Below, in pieces: positions 26,001 to 48,679 of a DNA stretch of 64,000 nt (the first letter of the stretch is position 1; the number at the start of each line of letters is the position of its first letter). The stretch is taken from the NCBI RefSeq assembly GCF_910596095.1, contig NC_056535.1, positions 2,203,001 to 2,267,000 of the forward strand, read 5' to 3'. Made by a program: the position numbers and the translations under genes. Origin of the DNA: Thunnus maccoyii (Eukaryota > Chordata > Actinopteri > Scombriformes > Scombridae). A model generated the notes under the pieces. That model was not told where the DNA came from. It was given only the letters and a program-made list of their open reading frames with translations, and did not search any database.

Positions 26001-29000
26001 ATATTTTCACCCAATTCTAATCAATGGAAACTCACTAAGTTACATTTTTTTCTAACTGATGCCTAATTGAACAACTCTTGTTGTTGTCTCAAAGGGACCA
26101 GGTGGACAAGGTTAACGACGATCTTTCACCCCTGAAAAGAACACCCGGTCTGGACTCAGAGCTGGACAAACTGCAGGGTCTGCTGGACAGCCTCCGTGTG
26201 CAGTACAATGCCAAGAAAGATGCCATGACGAACTCCATCAATCCCAATAATGCAGGTCCGAGACAAAGACACACAAATCACTGCAGCTCTCAGTTTTAGT
26301 GAGGGATTGACCACAGGAGCACCCTCAAGTGGCTCTAATTAACTGAAACTGTAAATCTTTTGATAAAACTTTAACATTCTATTCAAACCAAGATGAATGA
26401 TGTATGTTTGTGCCATATTTTGACTGAAGCACCTTATCATCACCAGTTGTTGCTTCTCAAACAGATATTCTGATACAATGACTGCATAAAATATATTCAT
26501 GTTGAGTTTTTCTCTGGATTTAGGAGCATTCTCTGCCATCAAGAATGCCTATGATGAGTCTACAGATGCAGCTAAGAAAGTAAAGGCCAGCGGAAAAACA
26601 GTGAAAGAGTCAGCTGATGTCAGAGAGGAGACTAAGGACCTTCAGAACCGAGTACAACCAGCCAACACCAAAGATCTGGACAAACTGAACCAAAACATGG
26701 CCTCCAAACCTAACCTCACCCCTGTGGCCAAACAGGTACATGTACCTTCCAGGCTTTTCACTTAGCAGGGAGCCAGATTATAGTGGCATGATGATTCAAA
26801 GCCTTGAAATGTGTTTCAACAAACAGATTTGATTTGTAACCCTTGGAAGGATCATCAGTTATTTGATGTTATTTCTATGTAAATCTGCCACATCTCTCAT
26901 TTGTAACACTGTTTTTATTGACTTGTGAATTGTACAGAGACTCTCTAGGTGATGTGCACTTTAAATAAACTGAAGTTGAAGCTGAAGTTGAAATCACCAT
27001 GCATCAATATGTTGTTCTGTTCTGTTTTTCCAGGTATGTGGCAGTGTTCGCTCAGAGCCCTGCACCCCACTCCAGTGTGAGGGTGGGGACTTGTGTCCAC
27101 CGGAGGGAACACCACCTTGTGAAAAGGGAGAAAAGTGTGTGGGTGCCCTGCCTCTCAGCAAGAGGGCAAACGCTGATGCTCAGGATGTGAAAAACCGACT
27201 GGACAAGCTGACCGGCAAAATCACAGATGCTGCAGAGAAGGTACACAAACACTTAATGTCACTTCTGTCAGCACCAGAGGCACATCACTGTACCTTTATG
27301 ACTAAAGCATGAGCAAATTTAAGTTTAATCTTAGATTATTACAATGGTAGATATTTATATTTAAGTTAATTTCAATTCCTTACAGCTCCAAAAAACACAA
27401 GAGACAACCAATCAGGTGAGACAGTCTTCAGAGAAGCTGTCCAATAAGATGAAGAAGACCAGAGACGAACTGGAAGATGACTTAAAAGAGACGCGTGACG
27501 TTGTGAAAGAGCTCAAAGACTTCCTGTCAGGTAAAGTTTGTTTTAGTGCAAAGGGTAGGTGGATGGACTGATGTACGGAAGGAGGGTGGAGGTTAGCTTG
27601 GTTTCAGTAATGATGACTGATTGTAAATGGATTCAGCAGTACTGTAGGTGACGCCAAGGTTTTTTCATTTCTGTGTGTCCAGACCCATCCTCCAACCTGG
27701 CCCACATCCAGGAGGTGAGCGACTGGATCCTGAAAGCCAAACTGCCCCTCAACCTGGCCACTCTGAAGAGGAAGCTGGAGGACCTCAAGAATCTGGCAGC
27801 CAATCTACCAGACAGCAAGGCTGTGTTGAATGAGGCCGAGCCACAGCTGGATGCAGCCAGGAAACTGCTGCAGAAAGCCCAGGACACCAGGTAGACCCTC
27901 ACACTCCACCATCGGACTGCTGTTCCTGATTTTGATGCAGTTTTCTTAAAGAACGTTCATCTTTGCAAATTCACAGCATTTAATGGAAACTGTTATTTGT
28001 TTGAACAGGATTATAAAAGGAGGCAAATATAGTGTTTATTATTATTATCAGGACAGATTTTTTTTAAATGCAACAGCATATGATCTAAAATTTTATAATT
28101 ATAGATCTATAGTTTTTTAATCAAATAAACTATAAACAGTGAATACAGTTTTAATCTAAATGTATTGTATCCTCACTATTTTTTTCACAATTTCTTAGAT
28201 ATGGATAATTTAAAGATGATCATTGTTACCATCAAGCCCCTTTTTGACTTTTTCTGATTTTTATAAGGTTTGGTTCAGAGAAACCAATCGCAAACTCAAA
28301 ATGACCAATGAGCATTTTACTTATCAAAATCTTAAATTAATCTTGATGCAACAAGGCTTCATACACTGACCCTTTTAGTACACCCTGTTCCTGACATGTG
28401 CAGTACCAGTCAAAATTTTAGACACACTTTCTCATTCAACGGAATAGGAAGGTGTGTCCACACTTTTGACTGGTACTGTACATGTCAGTCGTCTAAGAGT
28501 TAATAAAGAATTGTCCTTACAGTTTTTATCATTGTAATCTAGCAGAACAGAAACTGATTTTGCGGCCGAATTAAAAAAGACATTGTGGTCTCTCTGAGGG
28601 TGTGTATGGGGTCCCTCAGCCTGCTTCTCCTCCTGAGGATGCTTTGTTATGTCTTTGTAGTGATGATAAATGGCACATTGTTTCTCATCCACAGGGACAC
28701 GGCACTGGGGGTAAAGGCTGATGTGGATGGGCTTCTGGCAGGCTTCGGTGCAGTGGAGGGCTCCCTCTCTGACCTGGAGGACAGACTGCAGGACAGCATG
28801 GATCTCATGGACACTCTGAACGACAACCTGACTAAGGTAGAAAGCTGTGATATATTAAACAATGAATGAAGTGTCTAAACATTGTGGTCTGTTCAATGCA
28901 CCAAAAGCTATTCTTCCAGCGTTATTGAGTTTTAGAATGATTTTCTTCATCCAGGCCAAAGACCAGCTGAGCCCTGCAGAGAAGACTCTGGATGATGTAT

Positions 29001-30513
29001 CAACACTGATGAAGCCAATGAAACCCCAGCTGGACGAGCTCAAAGACCTGCTGCAGAGTGGAGGCCAGCAGGCTCAGGAAGCACAGGACAATGCAGACAA
29101 AGCTGAAGATGAAGCAGCTGACGCAAATGAGGTGAGAGACCTGCTGTAACTCTTCTACTGTGAAATATGAAGATTTACCTCTACAAAGGGTTTATTCAGA
29201 ATCAGGACTTGGGGTAAGGACTAAAATAATGGCAACTGGTAAGTGAGGGTGAGGGTTGAGTATTTGTTGCAACCAGAGCAAATTCAAATGAGCTGAAGCA
29301 GTTTAACAAAATGTCAAGTTCATTTTATAATTCTAAAAAAAAAAAAAAAGCCAGTGAAAGCCTTTTCGTAGTGTATTTCAGCTGCAAATGTCACCATGTA
29401 GAGTGAGTCATTGAAAATGTCATGAAAAGGCTTTGTTAAAGGCATGTAGTGGAGGGTTAAAATGAGAATGAATGTGGTCTTTATAAATGTACTAATACAA
29501 ATGTGTGTGTGTGTTTGTAGGACCTGTTGTCATTGCAGAAGCAGCTGGATCGTCTTAAAGATAAGGCTGCTACCAGTGGGTCTGGTGGGGAGGCGGGGCC
29601 AGTGGGGGATCGACTGGCAAAGCTGCGGCAGGATGCTGGAGCTCTGGCCAACACCACTGAAAACATGATGAAGTCTCTGGAAGGTAATACAGCAAACACC
29701 ACCAAAATGTTTTTCTGGAATAATGTTATTCACTCTCAAATGAGAGAAGATCATTAGTAAGTCTTCCAGGGAAGGAGGATTTTCAGTCTTCAGGCAATTC
29801 CAAGGGGTGATACTCAGAATCTTGATAAAGACATCTGAAATTTGTCTTTTTCCCCACTTAACTCTTATTCTGCCAATAGCAGACTATTGGGGTGGAGAGG
29901 CCTGTGAAACAGAATTTCCTCTAACTTGGATTAATATTGCAGGAACATGATCTTAGGCAGGCAGTAAACTGGCAGAAAATGTTTTTTTTTTCTTTTAATT
30001 TGCAGCATCTGTCCAATTACGTTTGCTGTGACTTTTATTATTTATTTAAAGGCAGTTGTTTGTCACAGTTAACCTGTATGATCTCTGGTCTGGTAGGGAG
30101 ATACTAAATACATTTTTAATGACTTTTTCTTAGTCTTCAGATGGAAAAGATATTATGTCCAAAAATATTGGTTATCAGCTTTTAAAACCCATCTAGAACC
30201 CTAAGTGTAACATCCAATTGTACATAAACTGACACAGGTCTTTAAAACCCCCAACCCCCCCCCCCCCCCCCCCCCCCCAGTGGGAGTTCTGGCTCTTTAA
30301 AAGGGATATCAGTTTGAGTGCAGTATTTTTGTTAGATCTCTGATCTCTCCTTGTGTTCTCTATCTTTTTCCAGGTAAAGCAGATTCCCTGAGGTCGCTGC
30401 AGGGTGAGATCCTTCAGAAGTCATCAAAGCTTGAAGGACTTGATGCCAAGCTTAAAGACCTTTTAGCAAAACTTCGAAAGAAAGCCCACGACCTCACCGT
30501 CTGCCAGGGCTGA
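14046..30513 (+). CDS. lamb3: laminin subunit beta-3, 1165 aa, 22 coding exons
   Basis: Beta chain of laminin-332 (alpha3-beta3-gamma2), secreted into epithelial basement membranes, where it anchors hemidesmosomes. Joined exons keep frame throughout and give 1165 residues (human 1172). Order: signal peptide (1-16, MRILLLL core); laminin N-terminal domain (about 20-245, with [14 protein letters not shown] and RWWQS); six EGF-like laminin repeats (from C248 in [10 protein letters not shown] to about 575); coiled-coil domain II; a Cys-rich beta knob at 774-806 with six cysteines; coiled-coil domain I; and a penultimate-region cysteine (C1163) in VCQG, equivalent to the human C-terminal Cys that bonds gamma2. 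No laminin IV or globular domain is present, which separates beta-3 from beta-1 and beta-2. The neighbours g0s2 and camk1g support orthology. Confidence 0.96.
15246..20383 (+). other. lamb3: lamb3 intron 3 (5.1 kb)
   Basis: The largest lamb3 intron. I see no conserved exon in it. Open frames at 15503-15868, 15643-16080 and 17224-17532 have no recognisable domain. It contains a perfect AP-1 motif (TGACTCA near 19733), one of the site types known to drive epithelial laminin genes, and a CATACATGCATG-type simple repeat at about 20283-20308. Confidence 0.5.
28391..28488. mobile_element. palindromic MITE, 98 bp
   Basis: The two ends are near-perfect inverted repeats: CTGACATGTGCAGTACCAGT at the left and, read in reverse, CTGACATGTACAGTACCAGT at the right. 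The complementarity continues inward (CAAAA then a TTTGGACACAC-like block). The core CAGTACCAGTCAAAA is the terminus of a widespread Tc1/mariner-type miniature element of fish. It sits in lamb3 intron 19 and carries no coding sequence. Confidence 0.75.
30255..30278. repeat. poly-C tract (about 24 C) in lamb3 intron 22
   Basis: Uninterrupted run of about 24 cytosines, roughly 95 bases before the last lamb3 exon, preceded by CCCCCAA. Length may be unreliable because homopolymers are error-prone in sequencing and assembly. Confidence 0.8.
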
Positions 30514-31075
30514 GAGATACCAAACAGGCCTCAGAGCAGAATCTGCAGTAGCCATCACTATGTCACTTCCGCAAACATTCACCTTTTCAACTGTCACGAT
30601 CAGTCTTCACTTCACTAAAGGAGAACTCATACTCTTGAACACTGCTATAACTCTTCTCTGTAACATTGCACCTCGTCTCCAGCAGTTGTCAAAGAATTGT
30701 GGGAATTATAAGAAATCATCATCAATGGTTTCAGAAGGTAGAGGGAGGGTTTAAGGAGACATAAATGACTACACTTTATTATAAAATAACTGCTATACAT
30801 ATACATTACACACCTATACTATACATTGAGGATTTTATAATGATGTTGTATCTAGAAAAGCACCACTGCTTCTGACATCTCTGGAACACAGTGTGAAGAG
30901 CCAATACAAACCTTTGTTTATCAGCAGCACCACACTCCACAGTTAACATGGCACCACAATTATATATTTCTGAACTGGCACAAGAGTGAATATTGCATTA
31001 TTTATTTTAATTTTTGCATCTGTTGTTTGTGCAGAATCCACAATATTTAAATAAAAGCCTTTTTAATACTTTGAT
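30514..31075 (+). other. lamb3: lamb3 3' UTR with polyadenylation signal
   Basis: No coding sequence follows the TGA at 30511-30513. AATAAA at 31050-31055 is followed by a T/GT-rich downstream element (TTTGATTTGTGTC), predicting cleavage near 31070 and a 3' UTR of about 560 bases. Poly(A) signals of the converging camk1g gene begin about 110 bases further on. Confidence 0.65.
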
Positions 31076-31144
31076 TTGTGTCTTAAAAGCTTCATTGTTG
31101 TCACCAACACAGTACTACAGCTATTCATTCAACACAAGACAGCA

Positions 31145-32204
31145 GAAGACTAGTTACTATATATTTATTGAGAAAATAATAATACAAAAAAAACACGTAG
31201 GTAACTACATTTGTGAGTTCAGTATGATCCATGACATCACTAGTTTTAACAGCATCCTTAAACCGGCTTGTGGCACTTAATGAGTTGTTTAACAAGAGAG
31301 CAGCTTATATACATATCACAGAAAACACAGAAAACACCCAGTTACTGTGTATCAGTGACTCCACCTCAACATGAAGTTTAATCTCATAAATGAAAGAACG
31401 TTTTCCATCCATCATCCTTGTGCAAGTGGAAATTGGATTTATAATGCATCAATGTAATCCAGAATAGCATAAATGGAAAAATATTAATACGTGTCCAAAA
31501 AATGGCCTGCAAGGTTCAAAACAGTCCAAACTCTACAGGTACAGGTACATTCTGTTATAGCGCCCAACTGAATATAAACACAGTATCTTGATAAAGACAT
31601 ACAATGGATATGAATGACATGACTGATGTTTCAAAATAAGTCTTATAACCATCAGAATTCAAAGTATTCAGTCAGTCAAATACACATTGCATATGTCACC
31701 TAAATCTATTCAAAACAAATACATTTTTATTGGTTTCTTTCTTAACATGTTAACATTAATATACAGTAGATATAATAATCTACTATAATACAATAATAGC
31801 TTTGAGAAAGTAAATGTCATCAGCGTAAAAGCATTTTGTATGAATTCCTGCTCACGTCTGTTTAAATGTGGTGTTCACTGGATGATCAACAGCCATTCCA
31901 GTCCACATTAAAGTGTTTTTTACAGTATCAATACTGTATGTGTCTGTCTATGGAACATGTTTACTGCAGCGGAGAACCACAACAGACACGAAAAAGTTGA
32001 GCAGCAGGTGTGTCGACACCGTCATATCAAGGAGAATGTTGCAGAGTGCCATGGACTCAAAGAGAACAACTAAAAGAAGAAAAGATTTTTGAAAGTTAGT
32101 TATCAGTTACAGGCTGGTTCGAGAAAGTAATTTGTACAGTCAACATCCCACTGACATGGACGACTCCTTACCTGCACCAGATTCATCTCAGGTTATCCGG
32201 CCAA
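31145..32204 (-). other. camk1g: camk1g 3' UTR (exon 12 end plus exon 13)
   Basis: After the stop codon exon 12 continues 33 bases to a GTAAGG donor (32171-32166). A short intron ends in CTTTTCTTCTTTTAG, and exon 13 starts at 32069. AATAAA on the minus strand at 31169-31164 predicts an end near 31145. The stop lies less than 50 bases before the last junction, so this 3' UTR intron should not trigger nonsense-mediated decay by the usual rule. Confidence 0.6.
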
Positions 32205-43153
<10,949 letters not shown>

Positions 43154-45385
43154 CTTGGCTCTGACGTTGCCGTAGACTCCTGAAACACACATGACATGAA
43201 TTGTTTATGTCAACATATATTTCTTATGGGTTAAAAAAAACACTGAGGCACCATCATACATCAAATTGAAAAGCCACCAGTATTGATTTAAAAACCTGGA
43301 ATGATTTCAATTTGATCAGTATCACATAAATGTTTCTTTTCAAGTTTCGTACTGAATGTTATGCACCCACTTTAACATGTCTCTGTCCCCTCAATCTAGA
43401 TTGAATCGTGGCTGATTAAATCATTACGACAGCAGGTTTTTTTAATATTGATTTGGTCTGATGGCTTTCCACTGCAGGAAAACTATTATATTTAAACTAA
43501 ATAGTTATTTGCAGTAGATAACCTCAGTGTACATCTTCACATGCACCTGTTTAAATCCGGTTTTCTGCTCCATGTGCCTGTGATTATAAGCATGTGCTGG
43601 GCACCCAGACCCCAGTACATCTATCTGGAGGTATGTTTCATTTCTTACAGTGATAAAAAATATTAGTAGATAAACAGCAAATCTATCTGTTACATGTTTA
43701 ATAATCTGTTATCTCTGTTACCTTTCTTAAAATGTTGGTGTTATATGAACCTAGAGGGAGTTTGCATTCTTCAATTTTTAGGCTGATTCCAGTATGTTTT
43801 GACTCAATACATCCAATTGTGGCAAATATCTAAACGAGTAAATGATTGATTTATTTCCCCACCATCATTTTATTCTTGCCAGTGTGCAGAATCAATGTCC
43901 AGAGAAAACCATGAATCTCCACATTTAGTTTGATTTTAAAATGTACAGTTAATTGAATAAATAAAATGATCAATCAAAATAATAAAAAAAAAAACTTGAT
44001 TTGTGGTTTATGGTCAAATTCTTCTGGGGGAGAGTGGACCTGCACTCATTACCTCTGTGTGTTAAATCCTGGCTGCAGCGTTGACTGCAGTGGCCTCACA
44101 TACCTTATAAACACAGTCAATGTGGTGTGACATAAGTCCTAACCTGACCCTAACCCTTGCCTGTTCCACAACCCCTTAAGATGTCACCCCACCTTCCCCT
44201 TGTATTCTGCTTACATAAACAGTTGCATGTCCATGACTGAGGTCAGTCCTAGCCAGGTAAAGCCCATTTGTACCTATCAGTTACACAAGATTCAAAAAAG
44301 CAGAGGATTAGAGAGGTAAATAGCAGTGGTTAGTTAATCTTCCCACCTATCCCTCCTGCCCTCCCTCCTTCTCATCTCCTGTACTCCTTCCTTGTGTCTG
44401 CTGTGGGAACAGATTAGCAGCTGATTCCCTGAGAGGGCAAGAACTGGGTTGTTTTATAATCATGGCCTTGAATGGCCACTGAACTCTGAACTTCCAAAAA
44501 CGTTTGCTGAAATGCACCAATATTATGTATTACATCCTAAAAAAGATATGCTAAAAGATGAAATTCACGAAAGTTACTAACTCAGAAAACCATTGTCACA
44601 TTTTTTGAGTTTACATTGTGATTATGGCAAATGCAAAATGCAAGAACATTTGGCAACCACATATAGTGACAGGTTTCTTTATATGTTAAATAAAGTTATT
44701 ACAGGTCCATTTTAAATTTGTAAGAAAGAAGAAGAGAATAAAGTCCCAATTTGTATTCATACTATTGTTAGCTAGTCACTGTGGAGCAGAATCCCTTTCA
44801 TTATATTTGTTCTTTCGTTTCTGAATCCCTAATACGTTACCTTCGTTGCCCTTATGTTAACATTTGAGGCGTTCGACCATTTGTAAGGAAAAAAATATGC
44901 AATTTGGAGAACCCGTAATTAAAGAGGTATAGATTAACAGGTCGTTTAAGCTGTTTTTGTAAATCCAAAAACCAAACACCAAAGCTACACAACACTTTAG
45001 CAAACAGTGTATCTAGAACTGACATGTTGAAATACGTGCTGTTCATCTAAACGAAAATCAAGAGTGTCTCCCAGAAAATTCATGTGAGTGAGAGGTATCT
45101 ATCAAGGATGTCACATAAATTATGCCTCCAATTAAAATTACAATTCCTATAGATGATTAAACGAAGTTTGGTTTCACGAGAGAATAGTTTTCAATTCAAC
45201 AGTTTCAGCGGGAAGTACGAGCCAATTCGTGTCCCATATAAGATTAAAGTTCAAGTTTAAACTATTATACAACTAAAGATAAGAGCATAAGGCATATTTC
45301 TTAACTAAGACTATTTTATTTTATCCATACAGCTTGAACATGTCAACAAAATAGTTTAGTCTAACTCTAAATAGAGATGTTTTAC

Positions 45386-45520
45386 CTGAGGAGCGGAGCA
45401 GAGGTGCTGGTGGAGGTGTCTGGCTCTACCTGGCTGTTTGAAGCAGGCTGCTCTCCTCAGCAGCAGCAGGGGGCGGAGCCTCATCCATTCATCTCCTCAC
45501 GCGCTCAGCACTCAGCATTC
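45386..45520 (-). promoter_or_regulatory. camk1g: camk1g exon 1 and core promoter region
   Basis: On the minus strand a GC-richer segment contains a GC box (CTCCGCCCCC, about 45470-45480) and then a 5' leader ending CGCTCCTCAG at a GTAAAA donor (45385). Local CpG content exceeds the surroundings. No TATA box is evident, so the start point is approximate and may be dispersed. Confidence 0.5.
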
Positions 45521-47040
45521 ATGCTACATTCAAAGACTCTGAACGCCTGTTGCAAAGCTGAAACAATCTATGCTATTCATTTTATTCTTTACGACTCTTC
45601 CATTTCATCATTTTAGTGTATAGTTTTCTCTCTGTCATACTAACCGTGAAGGCATCTCTTATATCTATTCACAATGCTTTTAATATTGTTTAGGCTATAT
45701 TTTTCTTTATATATGGGCAATGTGTTTTATATGTTACCCCCTGAACAGTGGGCGTTTTCTTCATTTTTATTGTTTTTAAAATACATATGATTCAACACAA
45801 GCTGGACATTTTGTCAGTGTGAGACAGTTTGGAGGAATCCATGTATTGTGATGAAACGAAAGAAAGTCCTCTGAAAAATTTGAGTTTGGGTAGGGCTGTA
45901 AGTAATGATAATTGTCATTGCTGACTCTTCAATCAATCAATCGTTAACTGTTTAGTCTACAGTAAAACATCCAAAATCATAACAAATAGCTATTATAAGC
46001 TCTCAGCAGAGCCAAAGGTGATGGTAGGCTTTCACATGAAGGAAGACATGATGAAATGGAGAAAGAACCAGGGAGGAGAAAAGTAAGAAAATAAAGAGAG
46101 ATTGTATTAATTGTATTCTAATGATGAAGTTAAAAATTATTGCAATAAGAGCTATCAGCTAAATGGAGTGGAGTAAAAAGTAAAATATGTGTTTCTTTGG
46201 AATGTAGCGGAAGAAATATCAGTTGCCTGGTGAAATTAACAAGTGGAATAAAAATGACTGACTGTGATCCTCAGCAAACAAAAGATATTCCCTAAATGTT
46301 ATGTTTCTTTGTTCTTACAATGATTATTGACAGGTTTAATCAGTATAATAGAATGTAAGCATAAGCAATTTATGAGACATGGAGTTTAAATTAAAGGCTG
46401 TGTATGGTGATGAACTTATTGAAGCCAAAAGAAACACCCCCTCTCCTCTTCTCCTTGAAAAAGCATAGATCTATTCATGCATGTTTTCAATTGGCAGATA
46501 CACTGCACATGGACACACATGCTGAAGACCAGTAAACACCGAGAGCTATTGAAATAGCACAATGATAATGTTGCAGATTATTATCTCATACACCTAATCA
46601 GCAAACCTGACATAATGATTACATCACCTAACCATATGGCCATTCACTCTCCAGGTACAACCTGGATCTAGCAGTTGTGTAATGACAAACCATCTGTATG
46701 ACTATGTGCATCGGTTTCTGCAGAGTCGTAGCAGGTGCTCAGTTGTTTGCCAACCTTCCAAATATGCTGTCATGAGAACAATCTACTCACAACCAGTTCC
46801 ACTTCCATGTCAACATTTTATCATATCACTAAAGCCTTGGAAAGGACATGCTGATGTGAATTTCAAAATTCCCATTATGTCATGCTTCACTTCAGCAGTC
46901 TGTACGGCCTGAAGATACGCTTCAGTACAGTATAAGCTGATTATGTATAGGCTATCAGCAGCTAATGCAAAGAGATGTCCAGAGAGGCCACATACAGTAA
47001 CTGCATCATTAGCTGTTATAATAGACAACTTAATAATGAA

Positions 47041-47125
47041 TAATAAACATAACTTGAAAAGGGCATCAAATATTATTTTACAATCAACTTATAATAAACA
47101 TAACTTGAAAAGGGCATCAAATATT
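47041..47125. repeat. 51-bp-period direct repeat with a distant third copy
   Basis: A block of TAATAAACATAACTTG then AAAAGGGCATCAAATATT occurs at 47041-47074 and again at 47092-47125. The core ATAACTTGAAAAGGGCATCA and its flank AATATTCTTTGAT recur at 47421-47454. The second and third copies are identical for about 33 bases. Origin is unknown. Confidence 0.8.
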
Positions 47126-48013
47126 CTTTGATCTTCTGAATACAAGCAGCAGAGAAAAGAGTTTGCTTTAGTTCAAATATAGACAATATTGAGGTACACT
47201 GCATGAAAAGGTTATGTATTAAAGGGCAGAATGCAGAATAGAACAGATTGAAACAGACATTGAAATAAATAACAAATAGTAAAGGATTTCAAATAAACAC
47301 TTGAATTAGAATGAACAACAAACCATAAGAGTCTTTACATTTATAATATGCTCATATGGCAGCCTTACGTCAGGCTGGCTATGGTTACATCATGAGGCAT
47401 TAGCATTTAACAACATGGTCAATAACTTGAAAAGGGCATCAAATATTCTTTGATTGTCATCAACTTTTATTAATGAGACATACATCCATATATAGACTTT
47501 GGTTTCCTCGAAAATTGTAAACAGCTCACTGACAATAAATGCACATATATCAAGTGGTCATGGAAATTCATGGATAAATAGTATAACTTGAAGGGAAAAA
47601 AGCTGTATCAGCGTCACAGTGGGCTGTACAGCTATAGTCTAGCCAGGTTAGTCCAGGATCTATGAACTCTGGATTAAAAAAAAGTTTTAAAATAATGCAC
47701 AACATTTTCTTTATATAAAAAAACAATTCTATAAGACCACCATCTATTTATCCTTTCACGTTTTTTAATTTATTCAAAAGGAGTATAGATTTTTCATTCC
47801 AAATAAGCCATCACAAGATATAAGCATAATAGAACTAAAACACATATTTCATTACTAAAGTAAATTAATAAGTAATTAGTGAAAAAATAAATATATTGTA
47901 TGCACAACAAAACATCTTGCAATTAATCTTGAGTCAACAGAAAACAAAAAAAGGAGAAAATTCGGGTCTTCTGTCTTCAAGTGAAACAGGAAGGCAGTGT
48001 CCGCTCCCTCCTC

Positions 48014-48056
48014 ACGTCACAACAAAGAGACGTCGTCTACGTCACTTATTGACGTC
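48014..48056. promoter_or_regulatory. usp48: cluster of ACGTC (CRE half-site) motifs upstream of usp48
   Basis: Four ACGTC/GACGT words occur in 43 bases: CACGTCAC, GACGTCG, TACGTCAC and TTGACGTCG. CREB/ATF factors bind such sites. The cluster lies about 630 bases before the usp48 ATG, near the likely promoter, in DNA otherwise poor in CpG. Confidence 0.4.
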
Positions 48057-48679
48057 GTGTTGATTTTGAGCAAAGAAATAATTTATTTATAAACTGACGC
48101 AAGGGCGCTAAATCTAAAATAAACCGTGAATAAAATGTGAAAATACATAAAATATTTTGGTGAAGCAGCTGCACGCATGAAAGGTTCGATAATATTTGAC
48201 CTTAACACAATAAACTCGTTACGTTAGCGTTAAGTAGCGTTAAATGGAAACTTAAGGGGAAAATGACTTGCTAACACTGCCGGTCGAGCTAGCTACATCT
48301 TAGCTAGCTAGCATTAGCACTGGGTAGTCCGCACTTCTGACGTGACCCTGCAAATAGTGATTGTCGTGGTTTCTTGTATTTCAGTTGCTCTACGTATTGT
48401 TGCGATGTAGTGGGATATGCTCATTTTTAAGTTCAATGGGATAATGAGGGAACTACAAAGCTAACATTAGCTGGCTAGGTAAAGTAGCACTGCATTGCTA
48501 ACGGTAGGTTGCTTCGTAAGAGATCTCTTCAACCTGCTACAACCTATTTAGCTGCTGTTAGCCGGCTATGTTAGCATTCCTGGAACTAGTTTGGCAAACC
48601 TTAGGCCACTGCATTCTTACTTTCTCTTGTCCGTCCACTCATATATCTGACTTTGTGGTTAATGTTACATCGTAGGAAT

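Larger units (their letters stand above)
14023..30513 (+). other. lamb3: lamb3 exon map
   Basis: Coding parts: e2 14046-14070; e3 15091-15245; e4 20384-20498; e5 20980-21053; e6 21386-21574; e7 22102-22165; e8 22247-22437; e9 22998-23118; e10 23474-23662; e11 23843-23998; e12 24300-24493; e13 25011-25107; e14 25503-25875; e15 26095-26255; e16 26524-26735; e17 27034-27240; e18 27386-27530; e19 27683-27890; e20 28695-28836; e21 28955-29131; e22 29521-29683; e23 30374-30513. Total 3498 nt including stop. All introns are GT-AG and every phase matches. Exons 2-8 encode the signal and N-terminal domain, 8-14 the EGF-like repeats, 14-16 domain II, 17 the beta knob, 18-23 domain I. Exon 13 has a tandem CAGCAG acceptor. 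Confidence 0.9.
45530..48600. other. intergenic region between camk1g and usp48 (divergent genes)
   Basis: No coding exon recognised. It is AT-rich up to about 47990, then becomes richer in ACGT words and GCTAGC/GCTAAC repeats near 48240-48560, consistent with the usp48 promoter and leader. A 51-bp direct repeat lies at 47041-47125, with a third copy at 47421-47454. I searched by eye for miR-205, which lies near this block in mammals, and did not find it. Confidence 0.5.

Noticed and set aside
45530..48600. miR-205, expected near CAMK1G in mammals
   Set aside because: I searched both strands by eye for its mature seed and flanks in this interval and did not find them.
48662..48664. Upstream in-frame ATG for usp48
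   Set aside because: It would add six residues before MAPRLQ, which is the conserved family start. It is kept only as a possible minor start.
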